Notes: generated by a model from the sequence alone, not told the origin. DNA of 16,355 nucleotides from Parcubacteria group bacterium (GCA_002724975.1 PBQF01000005.1:3213-19567); one strand, 5' to 3'. Positions 6,743 to 14,778 are shown, counted from the stretch's first letter. Numbers and translations are program-made.

Positions 6743-6772
6743 ACATTTATGTTCAAAGATAAATGGTGAAAG
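6743..6772 (+). other. tRNA-Asp intron 2, in the T loop (position 59/60)
   Basis: This 30-base intron uses the T stem as the outer helix. Exon TTCA (6737-6740) pairs with intron TGAA (6767-6770). The bulges are AA|A (6741-6743) and AG|T (6771-6773). The inner helix is CATTTAT (6744-6750) with ATAAATG (6759-6765), with one extra G at 6766. Splicing restores the seven-base T loop TTCAAAT exactly. The intron's own loop repeats TTCAAA. Confidence 0.85.
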
Positions 6773-6786
6773 TCCCGGCCAGGGCG

Positions 6787-6791
6787 TTTTT
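6787..6791 (+). terminator. Possible oligo-T terminator after tRNA-Asp
   Basis: Five T residues follow the discriminator base directly, as is common at the end of archaeal tRNA transcripts. The run is short, and read-through to tRNA-Lys is possible. Confidence 0.35.
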
Positions 6792-6803
6792 ATTTCAAGG
6801 AAA

Positions 6804-6811
6804 TTTATAAA
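6804..6811 (+). promoter_or_regulatory. TATA box for tRNA-Lys
   Basis: TTTATAAA is centred about 25 bases before the first base of tRNA-Lys (6833), so the transcript would start at or near the mature 5' end. It sits in a near-perfect dyad (AAGGAA...TTCCTT, about 6797-6817). Confidence 0.6.
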
Positions 6812-6832
6812 TTCCTTTGGAATTAACGTCGC

Positions 6833-6950
6833 GGGCCGGTAGCTCAGCCTGGTAGAGCACATCACTTTTAACGGAAAGCCTAGGGGTTTTCGAACTTTCA
6901 ATAAGTTGAAAGCAATGATGTGGTCGCGTGTTCGAATCACGTCCGGCCCA
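6833..6950 (+). tRNA. tRNA-Lys(UUU) with one canonical intron
   Basis: The acceptor stem is GGGCCGG (6833-6839) with CCGGCCC (6943-6949), discriminator A6950. The D arm is GCTC-AGCCTGGTA-GAGC (6842-6858). The anticodon stem is CATCA (6860-6864) with TGATG (6916-6920). The loop C-T-TTT-A then A has anticodon TTT at 6867-6869. The T arm is GCGTG-TTCGAAT-CACGT. The gene is interrupted after position 37 by a 44-base intron. The spliced tRNA is 74 bases. No CCA is encoded. Confidence 0.95.
6871..6914 (+). other. tRNA-Lys intron at 37/38
   Basis: Exon CTTT (6865-6868) pairs with intron AAAG (6909-6912). The bulges are TA|A (6869-6871) and CA|A (6913-6915). The intron body contains a 7-bp hairpin (6875-6881 with 6886-6892, loop TAGG). 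It also has a second possible stem, CTTTCAA with TTGAAAG (about 6895-6912), that would compete with the splicing helix. Confidence 0.88.
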
Positions 6951-6956
6951 TATATG
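6950..6956 (+). promoter_or_regulatory. Possible TATA box for the RNA polymerase operon
   Basis: ATATATG overlaps the last base of tRNA-Lys. It would place transcription start near 6978-6980, just before the GAGGAG motif and 24 bases before rpoH. It is a short match. Read-through from the tRNA promoter is an alternative. Confidence 0.3.
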
Positions 6957-6983
6957 TTCAATTAATAATTTTCGTGAACCAAC

Positions 6984-6989
6984 GAGGAG
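6984..6989 (+). promoter_or_regulatory. Shine-Dalgarno-like GAGGAG before rpoH
   Basis: GAGGAG ends 13 bases before the rpoH ATG at 7003, farther than usual. No start codon lies at the ideal distance, so the ATG at 7003 is still preferred on family grounds. Confidence 0.35.
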
Positions 6990-7002
6990 TTTTATCACAA
7001 GG

Positions 7003-7245
7003 ATGAAGAAAAAATTTAAAGTTGACAAGCATTTTTTAATACCTAAGCACTCAAAGCTAAGTGAAGCACAAAAAGAAAAACTGCTGGAGAAATACCATAT
7101 TTCTGCAAAAGAGCTTCCAAGAATGTTAAAGACAGATGCAGCGATAGCAGCATTAAATGTCAAGCCGGGAGATGTAATAAAAATTATAAGAACCAGTGAA
7201 ACGGCAGGAGAAGCATTATTTTACAGGGTGATTGTTGATGTATAA
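7003..7245 (+). CDS. rpoH: DNA-directed RNA polymerase subunit H (Rpo5)
   Basis: This is the archaeal homologue of the C-terminal part of eukaryotic Rpb5, a jaw subunit that contacts downstream DNA. The 80-residue product shows the family's LIPKHSKLSEAQKEKLLEKY, ELPRMLKTDAAIAAL and KPGDVIKIIRTSETAGEA, ending YRVIVDV. The open frame reaches upstream into tRNA-Lys (to 6928), but the extra 25 residues have no family counterpart and would overlap the tRNA, so I start at the ATG at 7003. As in other archaea it opens the operon for the large polymerase subunits. Its 3' end overlaps the rpoB2 start by eight bases. Confidence 0.95.
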   Translation: MKKKFKVDKHFLIPKHSKLSEAQKEKLLEKYHISAKELPRMLKTDAAIAALNVKPGDVIKIIRTSETAGEALFYRVIVDV

Positions 7246-8725
7246 ATACGGCAAGACCTTAATACAAAAATATTTTGACGAACAGAGTTTTGTAGATTCT
7301 GACATTGAATCCTATAATGATTTTATAGAGAATCAATTAAACCAAATTATAGGGGAGAATAAAGAAATAGTGCCGACAATCATTCCGCATAATATAGATG
7401 ATTTCAAGATAAGACTGGATAAAATATGGGCTGTAAAGCCAGAGATTACGGAAGCTGACGGAAGCAAGAGAAACATATTACCTGTTGAAGCAAGACTGAG
7501 AAAATTGACTTATTCTGCGCCTACCTTTATTGAAGTAAGCGCCCACATTAATGGCGTACAAAGAGAAAGCTTCACAACCCAGATAGGAAACATACCAATA
7601 ATGCTCAAAAGCAAATGGTGCCATTTGCATGGCTTAAGCAAACAGGAACTTATTGAAACAGGAGAAGATCCTAACGAACCGGGGGGATATTTTATAATCA
7701 ATGGTACTGAGAAAGTGCTTATAACCATAGAAGACCTTGCCTCTAACAAATTCCTTATTGAAAGGCGCGTAGGAGGCACATCAGAATTTGTTGGCAAATT
7801 GTTTTCTGAGTATGGCTCATTTAAAATTCCTCATACAATGGAGAAGCTTAAAGACGGTATTTTCTATCTTACATTTACCAGGGTAAGAAGAATCCCAATT
7901 ATTGTTGTGATAAAGGCATTAGGATTGCTTAAAGATGAAGAGATTACTAAATTTATTTCAGATGAAAAGCAATATGATGAGGTCATGATTAACCTGATTG
8001 AATTTACAAGCATCAAGACAGAAGATGAAGCATTAGACTACATTGCAAAGAAAATAGGCGTTACCCAGTCAAAAGAAGTTAGGGTTGAGAGAATGAGGGA
8101 AATACTTGATAAGTATCTGCTTCCGCATCTTGGAATAAAAAAAGAGGACAGAATTTTCAAGGCTTATAACCTGTGCAAAATGATCAAACGATTTTTGAGA
8201 GTATCAAAGGAAGAGCTTAACACTGATGACAAAGACCATTATATGAATAAAAAGCTAAAATTATCTGGTGACTTGCTTTCAGATTTGCTGAGGCTTAACC
8301 TAAAAGTGCTTATTGGAGATTTATTGTACAATTTCCAAAGGATGGTTAAGAGAGGTAAATTCCCAACTATAAAAAATCTGATAAGAGACAAGCTGCTTAC
8401 GCAGAGAATTTATTCTTCTATGGCAACAGGTAACTGGGTTAGCGGAAGGAAAGGAATAAGCCAAAGAATCCAAAGGCTAAACTATCTGGAAATGCTGTCT
8501 CACTTACAGAGAGTTGTGAGTCCATTAAGTGCTAGCCAGGAAAATTTCCAGGCAAGAGAACTGCATTCAACTCATTTAGGAAGACTATGCCCTATAGAAA
8601 CTCCTGAGGGAACTAATATTGGTCTAAGAAAGAATCTTTCATTACTATGTTCTATTTCCAACGAATCCAATGAAGATGAAGTTGCCAAACAATTGAAAAA
8701 CTATGGATTAAAGGTTATAAGATGA
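7238..8725 (+). CDS. rpoB2: DNA-directed RNA polymerase subunit B'' (Rpo2 N-terminal half)
   Basis: This is the N-terminal half of the second-largest polymerase subunit (protrusion, lobe and the start of the fork). The product is 495 residues from the ATG at 7238. Two TTG codons just upstream are less likely starts. Visible family sequence includes the GNIPIMLKSKWCHLHG stretch, GGYFIINGTEKVLI, and near the C-terminus QENFQARELHSTHLGRLCP with IETPEGTNIGL, the fork region that lines the active centre. Splitting of subunit B into B'' and B' occurs in many euryarchaeal and DPANN lineages, so the stop here is a real gene boundary and not damage. It overlaps rpoH by eight bases and rpoB1 by four (ATGA). 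Confidence 0.96.
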   Translation: MYKYGKTLIQKYFDEQSFVDSDIESYNDFIENQLNQIIGENKEIVPTIIPHNIDDFKIRLDKIWAVKPEITEADGSKRNILPVEARLRKLTYSAPTFIEVSAHINGVQRESFTTQIGNIPIMLKSKWCHLHGLSKQELIETGEDPNEPGGYFIINGTEKVLITIEDLASNKFLIERRVGGTSEFVGKLFSEYGSFKIPHTMEKLKDGIFYLTFTRVRRIPIIVVIKALGLLKDEEITKFISDEKQYDEVMINLIEFTSIKTEDEALDYIAKKIGVTQSKEVRVERMREILDKYLLPHLGIKKEDRIFKAYNLCKMIKRFLRVSKEELNTDDKDHYMNKKLKLSGDLLSDLLRLNLKVLIGDLLYNFQRMVKRGKFPTIKNLIRDKLLTQRIYSSMATGNWVSGRKGISQRIQRLNYLEMLSHLQRVVSPLSASQENFQARELHSTHLGRLCPIETPEGTNIGLRKNLSLLCSISNESNEDEVAKQLKNYGLKVIR

Positions 8726-10524
8726 CTGAAGCATACCTGAACAGTAAATTTATAGGAACAGTTGATGACCCAAATAGTTTTGTCGCTAAGGTAAGAGATG
8801 AAAGAAGAGCAGGTAGCATAGTATCTAACCTTAACATTTACCATAATAAAAAATCAGATGAAATTTTTATAGAAACCTCAAAAGGCAGAGCAAGGAGACC
8901 ATTGATTGTAGTAAAGGAAGGTCAGCCTTTATTGACTGAAAAACATCTGAAGCAGCTGGAAAAAAATGAAATTGTATGGAGTGACCTGGTTAAGCAGGGC
9001 GTTATAGAATATCTGGATGCTGCTGAGGAAGAAAATACATTAGTAGCTTTCTTTGAAAAAGACATTACTCCAGAGCATACTCATCTAGAAATAACACCTT
9101 TAGGTATGTTTGGTTTGACAACGTCTCTTGTTCCATATGGAAACTTTAATCAGTCTACAAGAGTTAATGCAGGCTCTAAAAATCAAAAACAGGCTTTGGG
9201 ATTATATGCATCGAACTATTCTGTAAGAATGGATATGGATGTCAATTTGCTGCATTATCCTCAAGCTCCTATAGTTAATTCTATTATGCACGGCATAAGC
9301 GACTATGAAAATCATCCTGCTGGCCAGAATATTGTTGTAGCTGTAATGAGCTATAAAGGATATAATATGGAGGATGCGATAATTTTGAATAAAGCGTCTA
9401 TTGAAAGAGGTTTTGGCCGTTCAACATATTACAGGCCGAGTATTTCAGAAGAACTAAGATATTCTGGGGGCTTAATTGACCAGGTAAGTGTACCAGACAA
9501 AGATGTAAAAGGATATAAATCTGAAAGGGATTATAGGTTTTTGGAACAGGATGGAATAATCTATCCGGAAGCACAGGTTGCTGAAGGTGATGTTGTTATT
9601 GGAAAAACAAGTCCTCCAAGATTTTTAAGTTCTTTAGAAGAATATAATTTAGCTGCTGGTACCAGGAGAGAAAGCTCTGTAGCCATGAAGCATGGTGAAA
9701 AAGGAGTTGTTGATTTTGTTTTGTTAACTGAGAATGAAGAAGGAAACAGATTAGTTCAAGTAAGATTAAGGGACGAAAGAATACCTGAAATAGGGGATAA
9801 ATTTACGAGCAGGCACGGCCAAAAAGGAGTTGTTGGATTGATAGTTCCAGAATCAGACATGCCTTTTTCTGTATCAGGAATAGTTCCTGATTTAATATTT
9901 TCCCCGCATGGAATACCATCACGTATGACAATAAGCCACTTATTAGAGATTCTTGGCGGAAAAGTAGGAGCTTTATCCGGCAGACAGGTCAATGGAACAA
10001 CATTCGATGCAGAGCCTGAAGAAAAGCTAAGAGAAGAATTAAAATCAGCAGGATTTAGGGAAAATGGCGTAGAGACTTTTTACAATGGGATTACTGGAGA
10101 AATCATGGAGGCCAAGATTTTTGTTGGCAGCATGTATTACTTAAAACTAAAACATTTAGTGGCAAACAAAATACATTCCAGAGCTAGAGGCCCTATACAA
10201 TTGCTTACAAGGCAGCCTACAGAAGGTAGAGCTAAGGAAGGCGGTTTAAGGCTTGGAGAAATGGAAAAAGATACTTTTGTTGCACATGGGGCTTCATTGC
10301 TGTTAAAAGAAAGATTTGACTCTGATAAAACAATTGTCCCTATATGTGAAAACTGTGGTCTTATAGCAATTAAAGATGACTACAAAAATAAAAGCTACTG
10401 TCCTGTGTGCGGAGAAAATGTTGAGATAAATGATGTTGAAATAAGCTACGCATTCAAATTAATACTTGATGAGTTTAAGTCATTGGGAATATATCAGAAA
10501 CTGCAATTGGAAAATAAATATTGA
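8722..10524 (+). CDS. rpoB1: DNA-directed RNA polymerase subunit B' (Rpo2 C-terminal half)
   Basis: This 600-residue C-terminal half of subunit B holds the hybrid-binding core, wall and anchor/clamp contacts. Motifs seen are GYNMEDAIILNK (213-224) and GDKFTSRHGQKG (358-369), both around the catalytic centre. A C-terminal zinc site has Cys542, Cys545, Cys560 and Cys563 (ICENC...YCPVCG). The ATG at 8722 overlaps the rpoB2 stop. The TGA at 10522-10524 is four bases before the rpoA1 start. Length and motifs are those of an intact subunit. Confidence 0.97.
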   Translation: MTEAYLNSKFIGTVDDPNSFVAKVRDERRAGSIVSNLNIYHNKKSDEIFIETSKGRARRPLIVVKEGQPLLTEKHLKQLEKNEIVWSDLVKQGVIEYLDAAEEENTLVAFFEKDITPEHTHLEITPLGMFGLTTSLVPYGNFNQSTRVNAGSKNQKQALGLYASNYSVRMDMDVNLLHYPQAPIVNSIMHGISDYENHPAGQNIVVAVMSYKGYNMEDAIILNKASIERGFGRSTYYRPSISEELRYSGGLIDQVSVPDKDVKGYKSERDYRFLEQDGIIYPEAQVAEGDVVIGKTSPPRFLSSLEEYNLAAGTRRESSVAMKHGEKGVVDFVLLTENEEGNRLVQVRLRDERIPEIGDKFTSRHGQKGVVGLIVPESDMPFSVSGIVPDLIFSPHGIPSRMTISHLLEILGGKVGALSGRQVNGTTFDAEPEEKLREELKSAGFRENGVETFYNGITGEIMEAKIFVGSMYYLKLKHLVANKIHSRARGPIQLLTRQPTEGRAKEGGLRLGEMEKDTFVAHGASLLLKERFDSDKTIVPICENCGLIAIKDDYKNKSYCPVCGENVEINDVEISYAFKLILDEFKSLGIYQKLQLENKY

Positions 10525-10528
10525 AAAA

Positions 10529-10783
10529 ATGGCAGAGAAGAAAGACAAGGCTGAGGAAACTGTAAAAGCTGAAGAGAAAACAGAAGAGGTAGAGGTAGCT
10601 GCAGAGGAAAAAATTGCAGAAGAAACTACTGAAACAGCAGAAGAAAAACCTGCACAAGAATTGAAGCTGCCTGATGTGGAATCAAAAGAAGAAGAAACTA
10701 CAGAAACCAAAGCTGAAGAGAAAACAGAATCAAGTTCAGAAGATGCAGAGGAAAAAACAGCGAAGAAAAATGAAATAATTGAG
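10529..10783 (+). repeat. Low-complexity region encoding the RpoA1 acidic extension, with a 21-base direct repeat
   Basis: The DNA is purine-rich (GAA/AAA/GCA codons). A perfect 21-base repeat is present at 10565-10585 and 10709-10729, both coding KAEEKTE in the same frame. This suggests growth by slippage or duplication. Confidence 0.7.
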
Positions 10784-13348
10784 CAGGAAACTCATGTCTA
10801 TAAACAGGTAAAAAGCATTGTGTTTTCTGTTTTAAGCCCTAAAATAATCAAGGGCATGGCCTCTGCAAAAGTTGTTACACCAGAACTTTACGATAAAGAA
10901 GGCTATCCTGTAGATGGCGGCCTAATGGATATAATGTTAGGAGTCATTGACCCTGGTTTAAGATGCAAAACATGCGGCTCAAAATTAAAAGAATGTATAG
11001 GCCACTTTGGCTATATAGAACTAGCAAGGCCAATAATACATGTTAAATTTGTTAATATAGTTCTTATGACTTTGAAATCCACATGCAGAGATTGCGGTAG
11101 GATATTAATACCAAAAAACAAGATAAATAACTTCAAGGAAGTTCTTGATGCAGTGGAAAAAGAGAAAGGGATTGAAGGAAGAAGGGCTAAAATAAAGGAG
11201 ATTATAACCAGTTTAAAGACAATTAACAAGTGCCCTCATTGCAAGGCACGGCAAAAAAAGATTACTCTGGACAAGCCAACAACCTTTATAGAAGAGGATA
11301 AAAGATTAAGCCCAATAGAAATAAGGACAAGACTTGAAAAAGTGCCTGATGAAGATACTGCTCTTTTTGGGCTTGCAGCACCATATGTAAGGCCTGAGTG
11401 GATGGTTTTAACATTATTGCCCATACCTCCTGTAACAATGAGGCCTAGTATAACTCTTGAAAGCGGGGAAAGAAGCGAAGATGACCTTACACATAAGCTT
11501 GGAGATATAGTCAGAATAAACCAGAGATTATTTGAAAACATAAATGCCGGTGCACCAGAGATTATAGTAGAGGATTTATGGGATTTGCTGCAATACCATG
11601 TTTCAACATACTTTGACAATGCTATTGCTCAATTACCTCCTGCACGTCATAGGTCAGGCCAGCCATTAAAGACTTTAACAGAAAGAATAAAAAGCAAGGA
11701 AGGAAGAATCAGGCATAACCTTGCAGGTAAAAGAACAAATTTCTGCGCAAGAACAGTTATAAGCCCGGATCCAATGTTAGAGTTAAATGAAGTAGGTGTT
11801 CCAGACGTTATAGCTATGAAACTTTCAGTTCCTGAAAAAGTTAATACTTGGAACATGGAATATTTAAAGAAATTTATAGAAAAGGGCCCTAAAAAATACC
11901 CTGGAGCAAATTACATAATCAGGCCTGATGGAAAAAAGAAAAAAATTACTGATGAAACAAAAGAAGCATCATTAGAAGAACTGCAACCGGGCTATACTGT
12001 TGAAAGGCATCTCATGGATGGTGACTTAGCTATATTTAACAGGCAACCAAGTTTGCATAGAATGTCAATGATGTGCCATCGCATTAAGGTACTGCCAGGA
12101 AAAACTTTGAGGCTTAATCCTGCTGTATGTCATCCATATAATGCTGATTTTGATGGTGATGAAATGAATCTGCATATTCCCCAGACAGAAGAAGCAAGAG
12201 CAGAAGCTGAAATATTAATGGAAGTACAGACACAGCTTATTTCTGTAAGATACGGCTTAAGCATAATTGGCTGTGTGCAGGATGCAATCTCTGGCAATTA
12301 TTTACTTACAAAAAATATGACTTTAAGCAGGAACAGTGCAATAGATCTTTTAGCCTCAGTTGGATTAGACAATTTTTCAAAATTGCCTAAGAAGGAAATG
12401 GTTGATGGAAAAGAAATATTTTCTGTTTTGATACCAGAGGATTTTAACTTTACCGGAAAAACAAGAGAGGATGAAGAAGTTACAATAAAAAGCGGAAAGC
12501 TTGTTGAAGGCTATATGGATCGAGCTAACCTTGGGGAAGGTTCTGGGCTGCTGCTAAGAAATATACATAAAAAATACGGAAAGCATTTTACAATAGACAT
12601 GCTTGGAAAAATTTTTAGGCTGGGAATAGAAGTTCTATTAAGAACAGGTTTTACATGCGCTGTTTCAGATACTGACCTTCCTGAGAATGCAAGTTTAAAG
12701 GTGCAGGAAACACTTGACAACGCAAAAAAAGAAGTTGACAATCTAATACGTATGCATAAGGATAATAAACTGGAATCATTTCCAGGAAAAACTTTGGAGG
12801 AGAGTCTTGAATTAAGAATCCTTGAAGTTTTGAATAATGCAAGAAACGAAACTGGGGAAATTGTTGCAAATTTTGCTGACAAGAACACCCATACAATGAT
12901 TATGGCAAAGTCAGGAGCACGTGGAAACTTGCTTAACCTTGCACAAATGGCAGCTTGTGTCGGCCAGCAGGCTATGAGGGGTAAGAGGATAGAAAAAGGC
13001 TTTGAAGGAAGAACATTATCGGCTTTTAAAAAACACGACTTAAGTTCTGAAGCCAGGGGTTTCATTAGTGAAAAATTCAAGACTGGCTTATCACCAACAG
13101 ACTTCTTTTTTGGAGCAATGACTGGTAGAGACAGCCTGATGGATACAGCTCTTAGAACTCCAAAATCAGGTTATTTGTATAGGAGGCTTGCAAATGCCAT
13201 GCAGGATTTGAAAGTAGAGAGTGATGGCTCTGTAAGAGATGCTTCAAATAAAATAATTCAGTTTGAGTATGGTGAAGATGGCATTGATGTTTCAAAATCT
13301 GAAAGAGGATTCATAAATGTCAAAAGAATAATTAAATCAGTGGGTTAA
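10529..13348 (+). CDS. rpoA1: DNA-directed RNA polymerase subunit A' (Rpo1 N-terminal part) with acidic N-terminal extension
   Basis: The largest catalytic part of the polymerase, 939 residues from the ATG at 10529. Earlier in-frame ATGs at 10466 and 10469 lie inside rpoB1 and are rejected. Residues about 85-939 follow the family: zinc site 1 Cys146/149/156 and His159 (CKTCG...ECIGHFG), zinc site 2 Cys186/189 and Cys235/238, RNLAG-like HNLAGKRTNFCARTV, RQPSLHRMSMM, and the magnesium-binding NADFDGDEM (538-546). The first about 85 residues are not part of the usual subunit. They are almost entirely Glu, Lys, Ala and Thr with repeated AEEK(T) units. There is no internal ATG until Met110, which lies inside the conserved core, so the extension appears to be translated. 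A 21-base direct repeat lies in it. Confidence 0.96.
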   Translation: MAEKKDKAEETVKAEEKTEEVEVAAEEKIAEETTETAEEKPAQELKLPDVESKEEETTETKAEEKTESSSEDAEEKTAKKNEIIEQETHVYKQVKSIVFSVLSPKIIKGMASAKVVTPELYDKEGYPVDGGLMDIMLGVIDPGLRCKTCGSKLKECIGHFGYIELARPIIHVKFVNIVLMTLKSTCRDCGRILIPKNKINNFKEVLDAVEKEKGIEGRRAKIKEIITSLKTINKCPHCKARQKKITLDKPTTFIEEDKRLSPIEIRTRLEKVPDEDTALFGLAAPYVRPEWMVLTLLPIPPVTMRPSITLESGERSEDDLTHKLGDIVRINQRLFENINAGAPEIIVEDLWDLLQYHVSTYFDNAIAQLPPARHRSGQPLKTLTERIKSKEGRIRHNLAGKRTNFCARTVISPDPMLELNEVGVPDVIAMKLSVPEKVNTWNMEYLKKFIEKGPKKYPGANYIIRPDGKKKKITDETKEASLEELQPGYTVERHLMDGDLAIFNRQPSLHRMSMMCHRIKVLPGKTLRLNPAVCHPYNADFDGDEMNLHIPQTEEARAEAEILMEVQTQLISVRYGLSIIGCVQDAISGNYLLTKNMTLSRNSAIDLLASVGLDNFSKLPKKEMVDGKEIFSVLIPEDFNFTGKTREDEEVTIKSGKLVEGYMDRANLGEGSGLLLRNIHKKYGKHFTIDMLGKIFRLGIEVLLRTGFTCAVSDTDLPENASLKVQETLDNAKKEVDNLIRMHKDNKLESFPGKTLEESLELRILEVLNNARNETGEIVANFADKNTHTMIMAKSGARGNLLNLAQMAACVGQQAMRGKRIEKGFEGRTLSAFKKHDLSSEARGFISEKFKTGLSPTDFFFGAMTGRDSLMDTALRTPKSGYLYRRLANAMQDLKVESDGSVRDASNKIIQFEYGEDGIDVSKSERGFINVKRIIKSVG

Positions 13349-13349
13349 A

Positions 13350-14492
13350 ATGGACAAACTAATAGCAGAATATGCGGACAAACTTCCTAAAAGGATACTT
13401 GATGATATGAAAGACTACCTGGCTAAAAAAGGTGGAAGTATAAATCAGGCAAAGCTAAAAAAAATACTTGATAATACTCTGGAAGAGTACAAGAATGCTA
13501 AAATACAGGCAGGGGAATCAGTAGGCGTAATATCAGCAGAATCAATCGGTGAACCAGGAACACAGATGACCTTGAACACATTCCATTTTGCAGGTGTAGC
13601 AGAAATGAATGTTACACTTGGATTGCCAAGAATAATAGAAGTTCTTGATGGCAGAAAAGGACTACAAACACCAGCAATGGAAATCTACCTTAAAACTCCA
13701 TATTCAAAAGGCAAGGACATAAAAGAATTTGCTCTTGCGATTAAGGAAACAAAATTAAACCATATTGCTTTGGAATTTTCCATAAGCCTTATTGACTCAG
13801 AAATTGAGGTGAAATTGGATAAGGAAAAAATGAAAAACCTTAGCTTAACAAATTCTAATGTGGCTAGCAGCATTACCAAGCAGTTGAAGGGATTTAGTGT
13901 AAAGGATAATAAGGATTCTATTATATTGAAAAGTCGCAGCAAGGAAGAAAGCCTTAATGATGTATACAAGGCAAAAGAGAAAATAAAAGACATCCATATT
14001 AAGGGAATAAAGGAGATTCACCAGGTATTGCCTCTAAAGAGAAATGATGAGTATTTAATTATGACTGCCGGTTCAAATCTTTCAGAAGTCCTGCAGCTTG
14101 AAGGAGTAGATGCACATAGGACAACAACTAACAACATCTTTGAAATTCAAGAGGTTTTAGGAATTGAAGCTGCCAGGGAAGCAATAATTAAAGAGGTCTT
14201 TAAGGTTATAGAGAACCAAGGATTTAATGTGGATATAAGGCATATAATGCTAGTTGCAGATACAATGTGCGTTTCAGGATCTATAAAAGGAATTACAAGA
14301 TATGGTGTTGTAAGCGAGAAAGCTTCTGCATTAGCCAGAGCAAGCTTTGAAACTCCAATTAAGCACATAATAAATGCTGCATTGATTGGGGAAGTTGATC
14401 AGCTTAATTCTGTTGTTGAAAATGTGATGCTTAACCAAGCTATACCTACTGGGACAGGGGTTCCTGATTTAATTACCAAGCCAAAAGAATAA
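13350..14492 (+). CDS. rpoA2: DNA-directed RNA polymerase subunit A'' (Rpo1 C-terminal part)
   Basis: This 380-residue subunit completes Rpo1 with the trigger-loop and cleft region. The hallmark runs from GVISAESIGEPGTQMTLNTF to HFAGVAEMNVTLGLPRIIEV (about residues 59-98). A later conserved block is ADTMCVSGSIKGITRYGVVS, then SALARASFETPIKHI. The start is one base after the rpoA1 stop, with no room for a separate promoter. Length is usual for the family and nothing looks missing. Confidence 0.96.
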   Translation: MDKLIAEYADKLPKRILDDMKDYLAKKGGSINQAKLKKILDNTLEEYKNAKIQAGESVGVISAESIGEPGTQMTLNTFHFAGVAEMNVTLGLPRIIEVLDGRKGLQTPAMEIYLKTPYSKGKDIKEFALAIKETKLNHIALEFSISLIDSEIEVKLDKEKMKNLSLTNSNVASSITKQLKGFSVKDNKDSIILKSRSKEESLNDVYKAKEKIKDIHIKGIKEIHQVLPLKRNDEYLIMTAGSNLSEVLQLEGVDAHRTTTNNIFEIQEVLGIEAAREAIIKEVFKVIENQGFNVDIRHIMLVADTMCVSGSIKGITRYGVVSEKASALARASFETPIKHIINAALIGEVDQLNSVVENVMLNQAIPTGTGVPDLITKPKE

Positions 14493-14493
14493 A

Positions 14494-14778
14494 ATGCCTC
14501 CAAAAAAAACACTAACATCTACTGAGATTAAGAAATTAATTAAAGCAAAAGCTCTTGTCGTAGGTACAGACAGAACTATCAAAGCTCTTAAGTCAGGCAG
14601 GGTCGAGAAGGTTATTGTAAGCTCCAACTGCGCTGAAAAGATTGTTGATGACTTAAATTATTACGCTTCCCTTAATAAAACTGAAACAATAAAAGTAAAC
14701 TATCTTAATGATGAATTAGGTGTTATATGCAAAAAACCATTTTCTATTTCTGTTTTATCCATACTTAAGGGTGAATAA
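14494..14778 (+). CDS. rpl30e: Ribosomal protein L30e
   Basis: This 94-residue RNA-binding protein of the L7Ae/L30e fold belongs to the large ribosomal subunit. The N-terminal LIKAKALVVGTDRTIKALKS, VIVSSNCAEK and the closing ELGVICKKPFSISVLSI segment fit L30e. It lies one base after rpoA2 and abuts nusA, the conserved archaeal order rpoA2-L30e-nusA. Confidence 0.93.
   Translation: MPPKKTLTSTEIKKLIKAKALVVGTDRTIKALKSGRVEKVIVSSNCAEKIVDDLNYYASLNKTETIKVNYLNDELGVICKKPFSISVLSILKGE

Larger units (their letters stand above)
6649..6786 (+). tRNA. tRNA-Asp(GUC) with two non-canonical introns
   Basis: Exons fold into a normal tRNA once 6670-6702 and 6743-6772 are removed (75 bases). The acceptor stem is GCCCTGG (6649-6655) with CCAGGGC (6779-6785) and discriminator G6786. 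The D arm reads GTGTAGCCTGGC joined to CTATCAT. The anticodon arm is AAGCC-CTGTCGC-GGCTT (6711-6727) with anticodon GTC at 6718-6720 and no intron there. The T stem is CCGGG/CCCGG with loop TTCAAA joined to T. No CCA is encoded. G at the discriminator and the GUC anticodon agree with Asp identity. It is followed by a T5 run (6787-6791) that may end transcription. The two introns are listed separately. Confidence 0.92.

Noticed and set aside
6649..6786. tRNA-Asp as a pseudogene damaged by two insertions
   Set aside because: Both insertions have well-formed bulge-helix-bulge splice motifs at their ends and their removal restores every conserved tRNA position.
6928..7002. Upstream in-frame extension of rpoH
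   Set aside because: It would overlap tRNA-Lys and adds residues not found in the family; the ATG at 7003 gives the usual length.
6686..7163. Minus-strand open frames across the tRNA genes and rpoH
   Set aside because: They overlap two tRNAs and a polymerase subunit gene on the opposite strand and have no recognisable product.
8715..8730. Possible frameshift splitting subunit B
   Set aside because: The ATGA overlap is the ordinary boundary between B'' and B' found in many archaea; both parts start and end where expected.
10466..10528. Earlier in-frame start codons for rpoA1
   Set aside because: They lie inside rpoB1; the ATG at 10529, four bases after the rpoB1 stop, is the natural start.
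11236..11619. Minus-strand open frame of 127 codons opposite rpoA1
   Set aside because: Same reasoning: a shadow of a strongly conserved coding region.
12511..13080. Long minus-strand open frame (189 codons) opposite rpoA1
   Set aside because: It lies wholly inside the conserved catalytic subunit gene, has no promoter or family likeness, and is Ser/Leu-rich as expected of an antisense shadow.
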